Assembly (NCBI RefSeq): GCF_024139115.2
Contig: NC_085140.1
Coordinates: 14,701,085 to 14,765,084, forward strand
DNA from: Armigeres subalbatus
Lineage: Eukaryota; Arthropoda; Insecta; Diptera; Culicidae
Direction: 5' to 3'
DNA length: 64,000 nucleotides
Shown here: one piece after another, positions 1 to 11,054 of the stretch
Layout: every line of letters begins with the position of its first letter
Position numbering within the stretch: the first letter of the stretch is position 1
Notes under the pieces: model-generated
The model's database searches: none
What the model was told of the DNA's origin: nothing
What the model saw: the letters and a program-made list of their open reading frames with translations, nothing else
Program-made: the position numbers and the translations under genes

Positions 1-1895
1 AAAACCAATCCAAATCCAATCCAAAAGCATTCCAAATCCAACCCAAATTCAATCCAAGTCCAATCAAAATCCTATCCAAATCCAATCCAACCCAAATCCA
101 ACCCAAATGCATTCGTAAACCTAATCCAATCCAAATCCAATCCAAATCCAATCCAAATCCAATCCAAATCCAATCCAAATCCAATCTTAATCCAATCCAA
201 ATCCAATCCAAATCCAATCCAAATCCAATCCAAATCCAATCCAAATCCAATCCAAATCCAATCCAAATCCAATCCAAATCAACCAAACCAATCCAAACCA
301 ATCCAAACCAATCCAAACCAATCCAAACCAACCAAACCAATCCAAACCAAACCAATCCAAACCAATCCAAACCAACCAAACCAATCCAAACCAACCAAAC
401 CAATCCAAACCAATCCAAACCAATCAAACCAATCAAAATCCAATCCAAACCAATCCAAACCAACCAAACCAATCCAAACCAACCAAACCAATCCAAACCA
501 ATCCAAACCAACCCAAACCAATCCAAATCCAATCCAAACCAATCCAAACCAATCCAAACGCAACCAAACCAATCCAATCCAAACCAATCCAAACCAATCC
601 AAATCCAATCCAAACCAATCCAATCCAAACCAACCAAACCAATCCAAACCAATCCCAACCAAACCAATCCAATCACAATCCAAGTCCAATCCAAACCAAT
701 CCAAACCAACCAAACCAATCCAAACCAATCCAAACCAATCCAAACCAATCCAACCAATCCAAACCAATCCAAACCAATCCAAACCAATCCAAACCAATCC
801 AAACCAATCCAAACCAATCCAAACCAATCCAAACCAATCCAAACCAATCCAAACCAACCAAACCAATCCAAACCAATCCAAACCAATCCAAACCAATCCA
901 AACCAATCCAAACCAACCAAACCAATCCAAACCAACCAAACCAATCCAAACCAACCAAACCAATCCAAACCAACCAAACCAATCCAAACCAACCAAACCA
1001 ATCCAAACCAATCCAAACCAATCCAAACCAACCAAACCAATCCAAACCAATCCAAACCAACCAAACCAATCCAAACCAATCCAAACCAATCCAAACCAAC
1101 CAAACCAATCCAAACCAATCCAAACCAACCAAACCAACCAAACCAACCAAACCAATCCAAACCAACCAAACCAATCCAAACCAATCCAAACCAATCCAAA
1201 CCAATCCAAACCAATCCAAACCAATCCAAACCAATCCAAACCAACCAAACCAATCCAAACCAACCAAACCAATCCAAACCAATCCAAACCAATCCAAACC
1301 AATCCAAACCAATCCAAACCAACCCAAACCAATCCAAACCAATCCAAACCAATCCAAACCAACCAAACCAATCCAAACCAACCAAACCAATCCAAACCAA
1401 CCAAACCAATCCAAACCAATCCAAACCAATCCAAACCAATCCAAACCAATCCAAACCAACCAAACCAATCCAAACCAATCCAAACCAATCCAAACCAACC
1501 AAACCAATCCAAACCAACCAAACCAATCCAAACCAATTCCAAACCAACCAATCCAAACTAATCCAATCCAAACCAATCTAAACCAATCCAAACCCAACCA
1601 AACCAAACCAATCCCAGTCCAAACCAATTCAAACCAATCCAAACCAATCCAATCCAATCCAAACCAATCCAAACCAATCCAAACCAATCCAAACCAATCC
1701 AACCAATCCAAACCAATCCAAACCAATCTAAACCAATCCAAACCAATCCAAATCTAAGCCAAATCCAATCCAAATCCAATCCAAATCCAATCCAAATCCA
1801 ATCCAAATCCAATCCAATCCGACTCCAAACAAAATCCGAACCAAATTCAAACCTAAGCCAAATCAAATCCAATCTAAATCGAATCTAAATCCAGT
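1..1895. repeat. C/A-strand minisatellite of about 10-bp units
   Basis: The block is built from short units of the type CCAATCCAAA mixed with 9-base units CCAACCAAA and 11-base units such as CCAAATCCAAT. The 11-base form dominates both edges (about 10-280 and 1740-1850), and the 10/9-base mixture fills the centre, so the array has an outer and an inner repeat class. The plus strand is almost free of G for 1.8 kb. It runs off the left edge of the window. Long minus-strand open frames rich in Trp, Gly and Leu result from the repeat having few stop codons and should not be read as a protein. Confidence 0.95.
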
Positions 1896-2129
1896 CGCAG
1901 CCCATTTCAGTCAAAAATCTCTATCTCCTCTTCTATCTCTTTATAGGTATATAAAATTAGTTTGGTTTTGATTTTAGGCATTATAACTCACTAATGTATG
2001 GATCGAACGTATGGAGATTTCCTCACTGTCTTGGGATGAGCTGTGTTTAGAGAGCGTCACAAATTGCGTAACGCTCAGAGGGGTGAGGGGGTTGAGCGAA
2101 GTTTGATCATTCATAAAAAAATTTCAGAT

Positions 2130-2791
2130 ACAATGTTATGAAAACTCATATGTGAATATGTACGTTATGTGGAACATATTGATTTGAAAAATGTATTGGA
2201 GGTAACCACTTTCCTTCGATGGACTCAGACATGACCATACAGTACGCTAGACTGGTGCTTAAACCAACTAAGCTACGAAGGACCTCCGTCGGCCTTCGCA
2301 ACCTAGCGGCTACTGAACGAGCTCGAGATTCCCAAATTGGACGCATAGTCAAATCACTCGCAATCCATTTATCAAGCCAATACTTCCACATGTGTATTGT
2401 ACTGTATAGCCGCCAGACATTCTAAATACTCACGCTCCTCTAATGTGGACGTGTACAATACACATGTGGAAGTATTGGCTGGATAAATGGATTGCGAGTG
2501 ATTTGACTATGCGTCCAATTTGGGAATCTCGAGCTCGTTCAGTAGCCGCTAGGTTGCGAAGGCCGACGGAGGTCCTTCGTAGCTTAGTTGGTTAAAGCAC
2601 CAGTCTAGCGTACTGTAGGGTCATGGGTTCGAGTCCCATCGAAGGGAAAGTGGTTACCTCCAATACATTTTTCAAATCAATATCTTCCACATAACGTACA
2701 TATTCACATATGAGTTTTCATAACATTGTAAATTAACGTCCAAGTCGGGTGGTTTAATCCCCGGAAATAGGCAATTACCTTTGATTGAACC
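2130..2791 (+). mobile_element. Snap-back tRNA-derived retroelement
   Basis: Two arms, about 2130-2402 and 2453-2730, are reverse complements of each other over about 275 bp with a 50-bp loop. A tail (2731-2791) follows the second arm. The insertion is bracketed by the 12-bp direct repeat AAAATTTCAGAT at 2118-2129 and 2792-2803, the signature of LINE-mediated insertion. Each arm holds a tRNA-like unit: the plus-strand copy is nearly intact, while the minus-strand copy in the left arm has a damaged T loop. A tRNA-headed SINE inserted as an inverted dimer fits best. A foldback DNA element is the alternative, but a 12-bp duplication is unusual for that class. Confidence 0.7.
2573..2647 (+). tRNA. 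tRNA-like SINE head, pseudo-tRNA with AGC anticodon
   Basis: A 75-base cloverleaf can be drawn: acceptor TCCTTCG with CGAAGGG, a D arm starting GCTTAGTTGG (A box), an anticodon arm with loop CTAGCGT placing AGC at 2607-2609, and a T arm ATGGG/CCCAT around TTCGAGT (B box GGTTCGAGTCC). The first acceptor pair is a U-G wobble and one anticodon-stem pair is mismatched. It lies inside an inverted-repeat retroelement, and a decayed relative lies at 25,267-25,327, so it is most likely a SINE promoter and not a working tRNA-Ala gene. Confidence 0.6.
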
Positions 2792-2885
2792 AAAATTTCA
2801 GATGTTTCATACAAAATGTGTGACATAGGGGGAGGGAAGTTGAAAATGTCCAATTTTTGCGTTACGTTGTTAATGGATCTTCCCT

Positions 2886-5800
2886 TATATGTATGAGAAG
2901 ATAGAAAAATTCACTGGGAAAGTAGATTAAATGTAAATATACTTCGGCTTAATGAGTTCTAAAGAAAACCAACAAGCTCAAACTGTAACGATTGAAAAGT
3001 TTTTTTTTTTAAATCGTACGGTGTACCCCAATATAGAAAAGACAGACTACCTGAGCAAGATCAGGCAGGTTCGTTTGTAAAATATATAAAATAAAATAAA
3101 AAATAGTTTACATTTTCTTTGCAAGATTTTCTGAATAATTGAATCGTCTTGAGGTCAGCTGTGTTTAAATAAATGTCAAATGAAATTAAAAAAGGATTGA
3201 CAACTTGGACAATTTTTCTCTGTACCCAATTTTCGCATTTTCTTGGTGTACTAGAAACATTTTTTTTAATTTTAAAGAAAAGAGGAATTATTTCATTACA
3301 GCAATGCTACACTTTAATGGCGTCTTAAAGAAATGTCAGCTCTGCTCCCAATTAAGCCTCAACATGTGAAGAATCTTCTGTATTCATAATTAATTGATTA
3401 AACTCAGTCGCCAGCATCGTTTCAATTAGTTTAAACATCGTAATAAAACTCAATGAAATTCAATCATCTCTCCTTATTAATAACCTAAAAAACGATCCGT
3501 CATATTCCTCTCACCCGCCACTCCTCATTACGTTTTCCAGCGCGGCTGTTGGTCACGTGATCGTGTCTCCCTTCCGCCGACCTCATCAAAGTGCAGTACG
3601 TTTAATTATAATAATGGTGTTCGTTACTCTGCCATTGTGTCACGGCGGTTCTTATGGCACGGCCTACTTGGTGTTCATTTTGAAAATGTCCTTCTATACA
3701 GTGCCTACTGCGCTTGAAGACTCGCCTTGAATGGGAAAACAGTTCATTAGTTTGGTTGTTTCCGACCGACATAACGTGAACGTTAACCTCGGTTTTAGAC
3801 CGAAGATCGCCGCGTGCCGCAGCACGTGGCAAATATGTTTCATTATTCAAACTAATTCGAATAATTGTACGACGTGTTTTCCCAAAGGGGAAAGATACAA
3901 CCGATTAGAACTCTATGCATCTACGAACTAACGGGTAAAATGATTAGTCAGCATCAAAAATAATATTTTTCTTGAATGTTCAATTAAATGTTACAATATT
4001 GCTCCCGAACGCCGTTTCCACAGTAAACATTTCCCACCAAATAGATGAGAAAACCACTTGTGATGCCGATGGGTACGGCACACTCTTTCTGATGTGTTTG
4101 CTCACTGCAGCCACAATACAATAATAATGGTTTGTGAATCACCGGGAGAAGTTAATGAAAATCGTTGGGGTCAGTGTAAACAAACATGCATTACTTTGAG
4201 AGTTTGCTGCACCCGGCCTGTGGATGCATTTCACTGTGATGACAGAATATTTCATCGCGGCGCCCAAATGGATCGTATACTTCAACGACGACGGTTTCAA
4301 CTTCACGCGTAATTTGTGGGATCCATTGGGTGCTGTGATTGGAAATGTACTTACAGATTTTTTTTTCAAATGCATAGTTTTCATATGAAATACCCAATCC
4401 GGTGTACATATGCCTTCCCTATAGTAACATTGGAGGATTTATTGAAGTTATTTAGCATACTTCATGTATTTTAATATTTAGTTTTAGCAAATCGATGTCA
4501 AAACTGTATTTCTGGAACTTAATCCGAGCGTTAGCGAAAAATTGTTTTTGAAAGGATTTCAAAGCGTTTCGGTATGCAAAAGAACCCCAATTCTAATGCG
4601 ATGTCATCCACCTGCCACCATTGACATTCGTCCTTGTCGACAACAATGTAATTAAAACTAAAATACCAACACTAGTTTTGAATGGTCGCGATTTGCAGCA
4701 GTATAATTGAACACAATAATTAATCATCTCGCTAGATTTGACGTAGCGTAAAAATAAACAAACACGCCAAAAAATCCGTTCTTATTACGGCTTCGAGAGC
4801 AATCACAGCTATGCTAGCAATAACTATAGGTAAGTCAACAGTATGGGCCACAGCTTCGACTTTATAATAACACTTTTGCAATTAAACAACAATCATTTCG
4901 AACAGTCGTGCTTTCTGGGCGGCCGGCGCTGCCCGATCTATACATTTATGGGAGAATGATTCAATACGCACTATTTGAACAATTTAATTCCTTGAACGCA
5001 AGGGACTGAATTATTTTCCTTCGAGTGCAACTTGATTGCGATCAAATCAATATGTCCAAAAAAAAGTAATTGGAACGGAATAATCAAACATGTTACACCA
5101 CTTTCCCCAAATGTGTGAAGCCGTTGTTCGTCATCGCTTGAATTACGACCAACTAATCTCGGCTGACAGAGAACCCGACAGTCCCAATTGTTAAGCAATA
5201 AATCAAAATGATTTCACTCGAAGCCGCGAAGCTCTTTCAGATCGAACCGGGCGGGGCCACGATCGCTCCCCGATTGCTCTTGAGTGCTTTCTGTAGCAGA
5301 CCGCGAAAACAGACACTTGACAGCTGTTGATGACCCATGGCCCGAAAACGGATGATGTTTTCGTCCGCCCCATGGGCGACTGAATGTCGGACGAATGTTT
5401 TGAACCGAAATTCCCTGCCAAAGAGACGTCGTCAGGTGTGCGCGAATGTGACGCTCAAAACAATTTGGCAGGTCACATGACTTTAACACGACTTTTGCCA
5501 AGTCAATCAATTTATGTTCCTAATCAGAGCATAATTATTTACACTAAATACAGTTTAAATATAGCTAAATACAATTTAAATAAAGCAGAGCAAGACTCAA
5601 CCCAGGATGGAGGATTACAACATACTTTTGCATATACCATCAATTTAAAAATAGTAATTGTTTGTACTGGGAAGCAAATTTTATGCATCAGCTACCTTTA
5701 TTCAAGGAAGGAATGTTCTGCTTTAATATTGAATCTCTCGATCCCCTTCAAGCTCGTCTCTACCCAAGTTAGTAACACCCCCACAGCTGGTGCCCCACAT

Positions 5801-6629
5801 AGTTACCAGGACAACCGACAGATTTCTATGTCTACTGCGCTCTCACTTGAACAGTTTTATCTTTGTGTTCATCGTAGTATGCTGTTTCAACTGCAAGCAA
5901 AAAGGACATCAACCAATACCAGCGGCATTCATATATACCAATAAAGGTGTGTAAAATGGCGCTCTTATTTCGCAACGCTCCCGTCGATATCGATTAGACC
6001 TGCGCAGATGCTCCAACCGTGGATGGAGATTTGCGAGCCGATCCACCATAAAATCGATTTTCTTGCGATGCCAATTACCCACCTTCGCCTAGGACAACGG
6101 ACCAAAGACCGGCACGTGCGAGGGAGTAGCTCCGATAACGGAGATTATTGGCAAACAAAATGTTCATCCCGTGTCCCTCGCCACGCTGCTGGGAGGAATG
6201 AATAAAGATACAATTTCGAGATATTGTTCGACAATTTTGGGATCCCCTGTGGCCCGAGCCCACACTGATGCAGTGTATGTCAGCCCGATGCAAAAGGGTG
6301 TGTCTAATGAGATTGTTAAAATGGAAATTCGAGCGATCTTTGCCAGCAGATAGACAATCAACTTGATATCGGGCACGTGCTCAAGGATTTTATTGCTGTC
6401 GTTTGAAACCGAGGGGGGTTGTTTGAGTTATCGTGCGCCTTGGAACAGTTGTGAGCGTATATAATAAAACAACTTAAACAATAGTTTGATAAAATACTAC
6501 ACAATGATTGTGAATAATCCAGTAAATACAAATCCAATAAACAACTTCCTTCTATTTCGCCTACTTGGGCTACTATAGCTAAAACAATAGAATAATTTAC
6601 CTTTCAATCGAACGGCATGAATAAATATG
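2886..6629. other. Mostly unique DNA, no gene recognised
   Basis: The stretch has mixed base composition with several G+C-richer islands (about 3530-3560, 3770-3830, 5200-5460, 6030-6190). Short open frames occur on both strands, none longer than 186 codons and none with a domain I recognise. No tandem array or terminal inverted repeat was seen. It resembles ordinary intronic or intergenic mosquito DNA and could hold regulatory sequence. Confidence 0.4.
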
Positions 6630-7795
6630 AGCTAATAACATTGGTTTCACATTCTCCCTTTCTAAAAGTGAAGCAGTAGTATTTTCTAGAAAACGTTCTC
6701 TTATTAACGTGGAACTAAGACTCGTCGAAGATACAATTAAACAACTGTCTTCCACAAAATATTTAGGAATATGGTACAATCAGAAAAGCACTTGGAAGAT
6801 GCATGTTGAATATTTAGTGAAAAAATGTCACAAACGTGTGAATTTTCGTAGGATGATATCTAGTATTTGGTGGGGAGCACACCCAACGGATATGATTAAA
6901 TTTTACAAGACAACTATACTGTCGGTATAAGTCGGCTTCGTCTTCCACCAAACAGCGAAAGTTCATTTTATAAAACTAGAGAGGATTCAGTATAAAAGTA
7001 AAGGATATGTTTGGGTCTAATGACATCCACACATACTATGTCAGTGGAAGTTCTTGCAGGAGAGTACCACTCGATACTAGATTACATCTACTGAAGTCAA
7101 GATATCTGGTTTCAAAGCACATCTCATCTTCATGCATTCTCAAAAATATAGATGAATTATTCGAAATAAAACCTCAATCCCCTTTCTTGAAATCTTACAG
7201 ATTGTGTTTGACAATACCATCCAAACCTAAAGAGAACATGAACTATTTCGATATCGACCGGTCATACGCATTCCCTAAATTTACAGTCAATACATCTTTA
7301 CTGAACGAGGTTCGCGATTTACCGGGTTAAGTACCGACTATAGTTCGAACTCTTTGCAACGAAAAAATGGCAGAATTTAATGAGCAAAATATTTTTCACA
7401 CGAATGGTTCACTGTTAGAGGGAAAGACATGTTTTGGAGTCTGCAATACTAACCACCAATCATTTTTCAGTCTGACAGATCCATGCTCGGTATACATGGC
7501 AGAATTAACGGCTATTTGGTATGTGCTGAACTATTTGAAATCTTTGTTACCGGGATAGCTTAAGCTCCTTGGAAGCTATTAGTAAAATACGAATATCCTC
7601 CAAAATTAGTCCCATGGTACTAAAAATCAGACACTGTATTTCTGAATTACAACAACAAAATTTTAAAGTGTCTTTTCTTTGGGTTCCCTCTCATTCCGGA
7701 ATACATGGAAATGAGTATGCGGATACTCTGGCCAAAAAAGGTACCACACAAGGAGAAAAATTCTTTCTGGAAACTAGAGTCACAAGATTTTAACA
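6630..7795 (+). pseudogene. LINE fragment: RT C-terminus and RNase H, dead
   Basis: Three frames must be joined to read the product. The RT C-terminal part (6630-6930) has FSLSKSEAVVFSRKR followed by KYLGIWYNQKSTWKMHVEYL, typical of I/LOA-group LINEs. A middle segment follows (7007-7330). The RNase H domain (7367-7793) shows a HTNGS motif where the family has the catalytic Asp of TDGS, so the first catalytic residue is changed to Asn. It also has YMAELTAIWYVLNY with the catalytic Glu, an Asp reached by a frameshift at about 7555, and WVPSHSGIHGNEYADTLAKKG. The endonuclease and the RT active site are absent. This is a 5'-truncated, decayed copy of an RNase H-bearing LINE. Confidence 0.85.
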
Positions 7796-7824
7796 CCGAC
7801 AAAAAAAGTGTTACAAGGTTAAAA

Positions 7825-8038
7825 TACTTCAAATTTCCATTTACTTCCGCTATATTCACTTATGTATCGACAGATACGTATTTCGTTTCTTTCGTTTTTC
7901 TACTCAGTGTTTTGTTATCCAGTCGATAATCGAGTCGAGTCGATAACAAAACACTGAAGAAGTTTTCGAGTAGAAAACGAAATACGTATCTGTCGATACA
8001 TAAGTGAATATAGCGGAAGTAAATGGAAGTTTGAAGTA
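7825..8038. mobile_element. Long-hairpin MITE, copy 1
   Basis: The arms 7825-7927 and 7937-8038 are near-perfect inverted copies around a short centre containing GTCGATAATCGAGTCGAG. The subterminal core has ATACGTATTTCG, and the inner part has CTCAGTGTTTTGTTATC. Similar organisation, with ATACGTATTTCG and CTTCAGTGTCTCG cores, recurs at 12,169-12,465 and 53,020-53,265, so I treat the three as one loose family. It sits directly after the LINE RNase H fragment and seems to have inserted in or next to the LINE 3' end. Confidence 0.75.
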
Positions 8039-9086
8039 ATGGTTGGATTTGCTAAAGTTTAAGAAAATTACAGATCTTCCGTAGACTTCAGACTGAAGAC
8101 CAGAAACGGAAACAGACCGCTTTTTAAGAGTTCGAAGAGAAATTAATTGTATTTTGTAATTGTTAAAATGATGATAACACATCATGAAAAAATTCGAATA
8201 CGCGCTGGACGAGGAAACCATGATTCTATTGGATGAAGAGTTGCAGGCATGGGCAAGTTATAGGGAGCCCCCTCAGCTTGGTCATTGGAGGTATGGAACT
8301 TACAACCGTGTTGGAACCAGGGAAACCCCTTATGCCTTCGGGAATGGGAGTAACACTCCGGGTTTGGTTCTCGGAATACTCATAACTGAAGATGCAGCCC
8401 GTTATCCCTGAGAAAACAAATGAGAGTTGCACTAGTTGTGCTTAATAGACAGAACCATCGGTGTATTAGGTTCGTATCCAGCGAGTCAGCACCAATCATC
8501 ACGATGCTACAGATCTTCAGAATGTTCCCTCTCCTAAAACGTCTCGCTTTGGAGTCATTGACTTAACTTAGGATGAGTGCCTCGCTCCATGCCAGTGGAC
8601 TCCAGCCACTAAGGGAAGACCGTAGCTGGTCACAGTGCGCAGATTCCGGGTCCTCGAGTAAAGAGAGGAACCCTGTATTCTTCGGAAGTAGCACAAGCAA
8701 AGAAAACGACCTTACGTGGCCGCTTGAACATGTTGACGAAATGGCAGAATACCTGCCTTGGAACAGGCACATTCGGCATGCGTAAAGGTGAGTATTCCAG
8801 AAGCAACCCCTACGTACTGGTTTAAAGTTTGAGCAACATCCTTGACCAAATTCCGAGTGTCTTGGTAGTTAAGTTCCAGTCCATAGAATAACCTACTCTC
8901 GATGATGGCTTTTGTCCTAAACGGAGACGTTGGGCTCAGTTACACATTTTATGCCGCTGCGCTAGTGTTTTCACCAAATTGACCAACCTGGCAACTGACC
9001 TTTTCGGACCAGCAGTGAGTTGTAAGATACCAAATTCTCTCATGCTTGTCTGCAGTTCGTGACAGCAGCGCGTACGGACGTGCTTA
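8039..9086. other. Unassigned DNA with moderate G+C
   Basis: A 75-codon plus-strand frame at 8184-8411 and short frames around 8570-8785 are seen, but none carries a recognisable motif. There is no visible inverted repeat or tandem array. The stretch may be a remnant of an older element between the two MITEs. Confidence 0.3.
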
Positions 9087-9407
9087 CCCGAGCAGGAGAA
9101 ATTGGCTTAATAATACCTAATTCTGTTATTGATACCATACTCTGTTATGAACCAGCCCTGCAGAAGAGGTAAAATACCAAAGGAATAATACCAAAAACTA
9201 ATATGCACAATACTTAAGCCATAACATACTCAGTTATTAAATTGAATTTCAATACCAAATGCATAATCAATTATTATTCGTTTGGTATTGAAATACCAAA
9301 GCATTTTATGCCTCAAGTATTCTGCATATAAGTTTTTGGTATTTTACCTCTTATGCAAAACTAGTTCATACCAATTTCTGTTATCGAGGTCGTCGCTCCT
9401 GCTCGGG
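9087..9407. mobile_element. MITE with CCCGAGCAGGAG termini
   Basis: The 321-bp element begins CCCGAGCAGGAG at 9087 and ends with the inverse CTCCTGCTCGGG at 9396-9407. Inside, sub-terminal inverted sequences such as AGAGGTAAAATACCAAA and its counterpart near 9335-9352 make a longer hairpin. TA flanks both ends, which fits a TA target duplication of a Tc1/mariner-type non-autonomous element. The interior is A+T-rich with no open frame. Confidence 0.8.
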
Positions 9408-9505
9408 TATTGCTCGCGCATTTTCCAAGTGTTTTTATCTCGTTGGTTCGCTGTGTTTACGATTTCGCTTCGTCGCGTTGGCGTTATCTTCTCCTGGAAC
9501 CCCTC

Positions 9506-9806
9506 ATGGGAGACTCGGTGACCGATTCGGCCACGAGAAAGGTGCCTAAGGCTGAGGCAATACTGAGAGAGAAAAGGCGCGATCAGAAGAGTTTAGAGAG
9601 AAGCGAAGCGTTCGCGTGCAAGCTTTTTCAATGAGCGATGTATGGAAACTGCTCATAGCTGGCATAGTGGAAGCGATGAGAAGAGGCGAGCAGCGACCGC
9701 CAAAGAGATGAAGCAGTTCGTAGAGTGCTTTGCCGCGCGCGATCGTAAGGGAACACTTGACTGTACACACCAATTCCGAATATGTTTCAGCCAAATAATT
9801 AGCTGA
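9506..9806 (+). pseudogene. Frameshifted open frame, possible gag-like ORF start
   Basis: From ATG at 9506 a frame reads MGDSVTDSATRKVPKAEAIL and continues, Lys/Arg/Glu-rich, to a stop at 9632-9634. One base shift at about 9625 lets the next frame continue for a further 57 or so codons to a stop at 9804, again rich in Glu, Lys and Arg and with several Cys and His. The coding-like composition on both sides of one shift suggests a once longer protein of about 100 residues or its N-terminus. I do not recognise the family. The first exon of a retroelement gag or of a host pseudogene are both possible. Confidence 0.4.
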
Positions 9807-9979
9807 AAAGCAATCAGCAATTTCAAAATTTGCTGAAATTCAGCAAATTCTGCTGGTTTGCTGCAGACTCAGTATATTGTTCCGCTGTCACTGCATGTCT
9901 TGATAAAAATATATAGATTTTAAAATAATATACAAAACTCTGGTGGGCTGGACAGTGGACACGATATTCCTTTGAAGTT
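9807..9979. repeat. Short TGCTGAAATTCAGCA-type palindromic repeats
   Basis: Between 9800 and 9870 the motif TCAGCAAATT and its inverse recur several times (TTAGCTGAAAAGCAATCAGC, then GCTGAAATTCAGCAAATTC, then GCTGG). It may be the end of a small MITE, but I cannot find its partner terminus. Confidence 0.3.
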
Positions 9980-10190
9980 TCAGATGGGTGCGAGCGGCAT
10001 GTCCCTTACTGAGTTTGTTGGACTTACCGCTGTAGATGGGAAACCGAATAGCACATATGTTGTATAATCAAGGTCTACAACCAAATAACATTGAGCTGTG
10101 CTGCTATCACCTGGTAGGGAAGAGCTAATGACATCGAGTAACTCCTCGCATTGTTTCTTCTTGGCCTCCTCTATGATAACTCGGCATTAG
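9980..10190 (-). pseudogene. Minus-strand coding-like stretch of about 60 codons
   Basis: Read on the minus strand from about 10,190 to the stop at 9980-9982, one frame is open and has protein-like composition: an acidic, basic start (EEAKKKQCEELLDVI) followed by a hydrophobic part (QCYLVVDLDYTTYVLFGFP). The sequence GCGGTAAGT, which matches a splice donor, lies inside it. It could be an exon end of a host or transposon gene, or a relic. No domain is recognised and there is no start codon upstream in frame. Confidence 0.25.
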
Positions 10191-10199
10191 TTTTTTTAG

Positions 10200-11054
10200 T
10201 TTAGTTATTGGAATTGGAATTGGATTGATTGTCTTTATGGATTTTTGTTTATTTTAAACTGAAAAAATGTTGGGGTTGTATACAAGACGCGAAGAGACGG
10301 AACCATGCCACCGACACCACTACCCTGCTTTAGCAGCATCTCCCTCTTTTAGGGAGTACGGACCCCACTGTCTGGCAGATGGGCCACCCCATTCATACAA
10401 TCCAATTCAATATCAATACTATATCACAGATAACAGACATACAGGCTAGAACAAATTTTACTCAAAAAACTGTGGAAATCAAAGTACGCTAGAATACTGA
10501 CTGTGGCAATAAATTTCGATGATAGCAGCAAAATTTGATTCTATATTAAATATATTCGAAAAAGACCGGAAATTTAAAAAATCGGTGCATTTTATCTTCA
10601 TGCCGTTGTATCTCAGAAACGGCTGCACTTAGAAAAAAAATTGATGTATACCTTTTCCATTGGAAATTTAACGTACTTTCATAAAATCGAATTGACAAAA
10701 ACGTAAAAATAATATTTCAACCATTTTTGAAAAACTAACTTATTTAAAAAAAATTATAACTTTTTTGTCCATCATTTCTCCATCATGACCCATAGTGCAA
10801 AATAATACATATATTATCTGCTACATATCAAAAAAATAAAAAATAAATGAAAAATTAGTTTTTGAAAAAAATATTTTTATATTTTCATTCTCAATGTTTG
10901 ACCATTTTTTTCACAGTGTATATTTTGTTCACATTGCCCCATTGATTACCTAAAACTTTGCCAAAGACACCAGAATGATCGGACAAGCCGTTTTCAAGTT
11001 AAAAAATTTTTAAACGTGTTACAGACCGGCAACAAATAATTAAATTTAATAGAA
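10200..11054. other. A+T-rich DNA without gene
   Basis: The stretch holds a short frame at 10,267-10,449 and then a very A+T-rich region with runs of A and T. Phrases such as GTATCTCAGAAACGGC near 10,605 suggest an old transposon body, but no ends were identified. Confidence 0.3.

Larger units (their letters stand above)
2048..2885. mobile_element. G-rich non-autonomous element split by an insertion
   Basis: The left part (2048-2129) carries a GCGTAACGCT-like motif and a G-rich run, and the right part (2792-2885) carries a second G-rich run and GCGTTACG. The two parts are separated by the tRNA-derived insertion at 2130-2791. A related but not identical G-rich stretch with GCGTTACG lies at 39,722-39,840. 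I cannot define termini, so the assignment to one mobile family is inferred from that resemblance. Confidence 0.4.

Noticed and set aside
279..1571. 430-codon open frame on the minus strand
   Set aside because: It is the translation of the minisatellite; the peptide is a repeat of Trp, Gly, Leu, Phe and Val with no domain, and other frames are equally open.
2573..2647. Functional tRNA-Ala gene
   Set aside because: Acceptor and anticodon stems have defects, it is embedded in an inverted retroelement, and a partial relative shares its downstream sequence.
5384..5944. 186-codon open frame, plus strand
   Set aside because: No motif, no codon-like pattern, and it spans A+T-rich DNA; long enough to note but not to call.
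8184..8411. 75-codon frame after the first hairpin MITE
   Set aside because: It has an acidic start but no family match; its length is within chance expectation.
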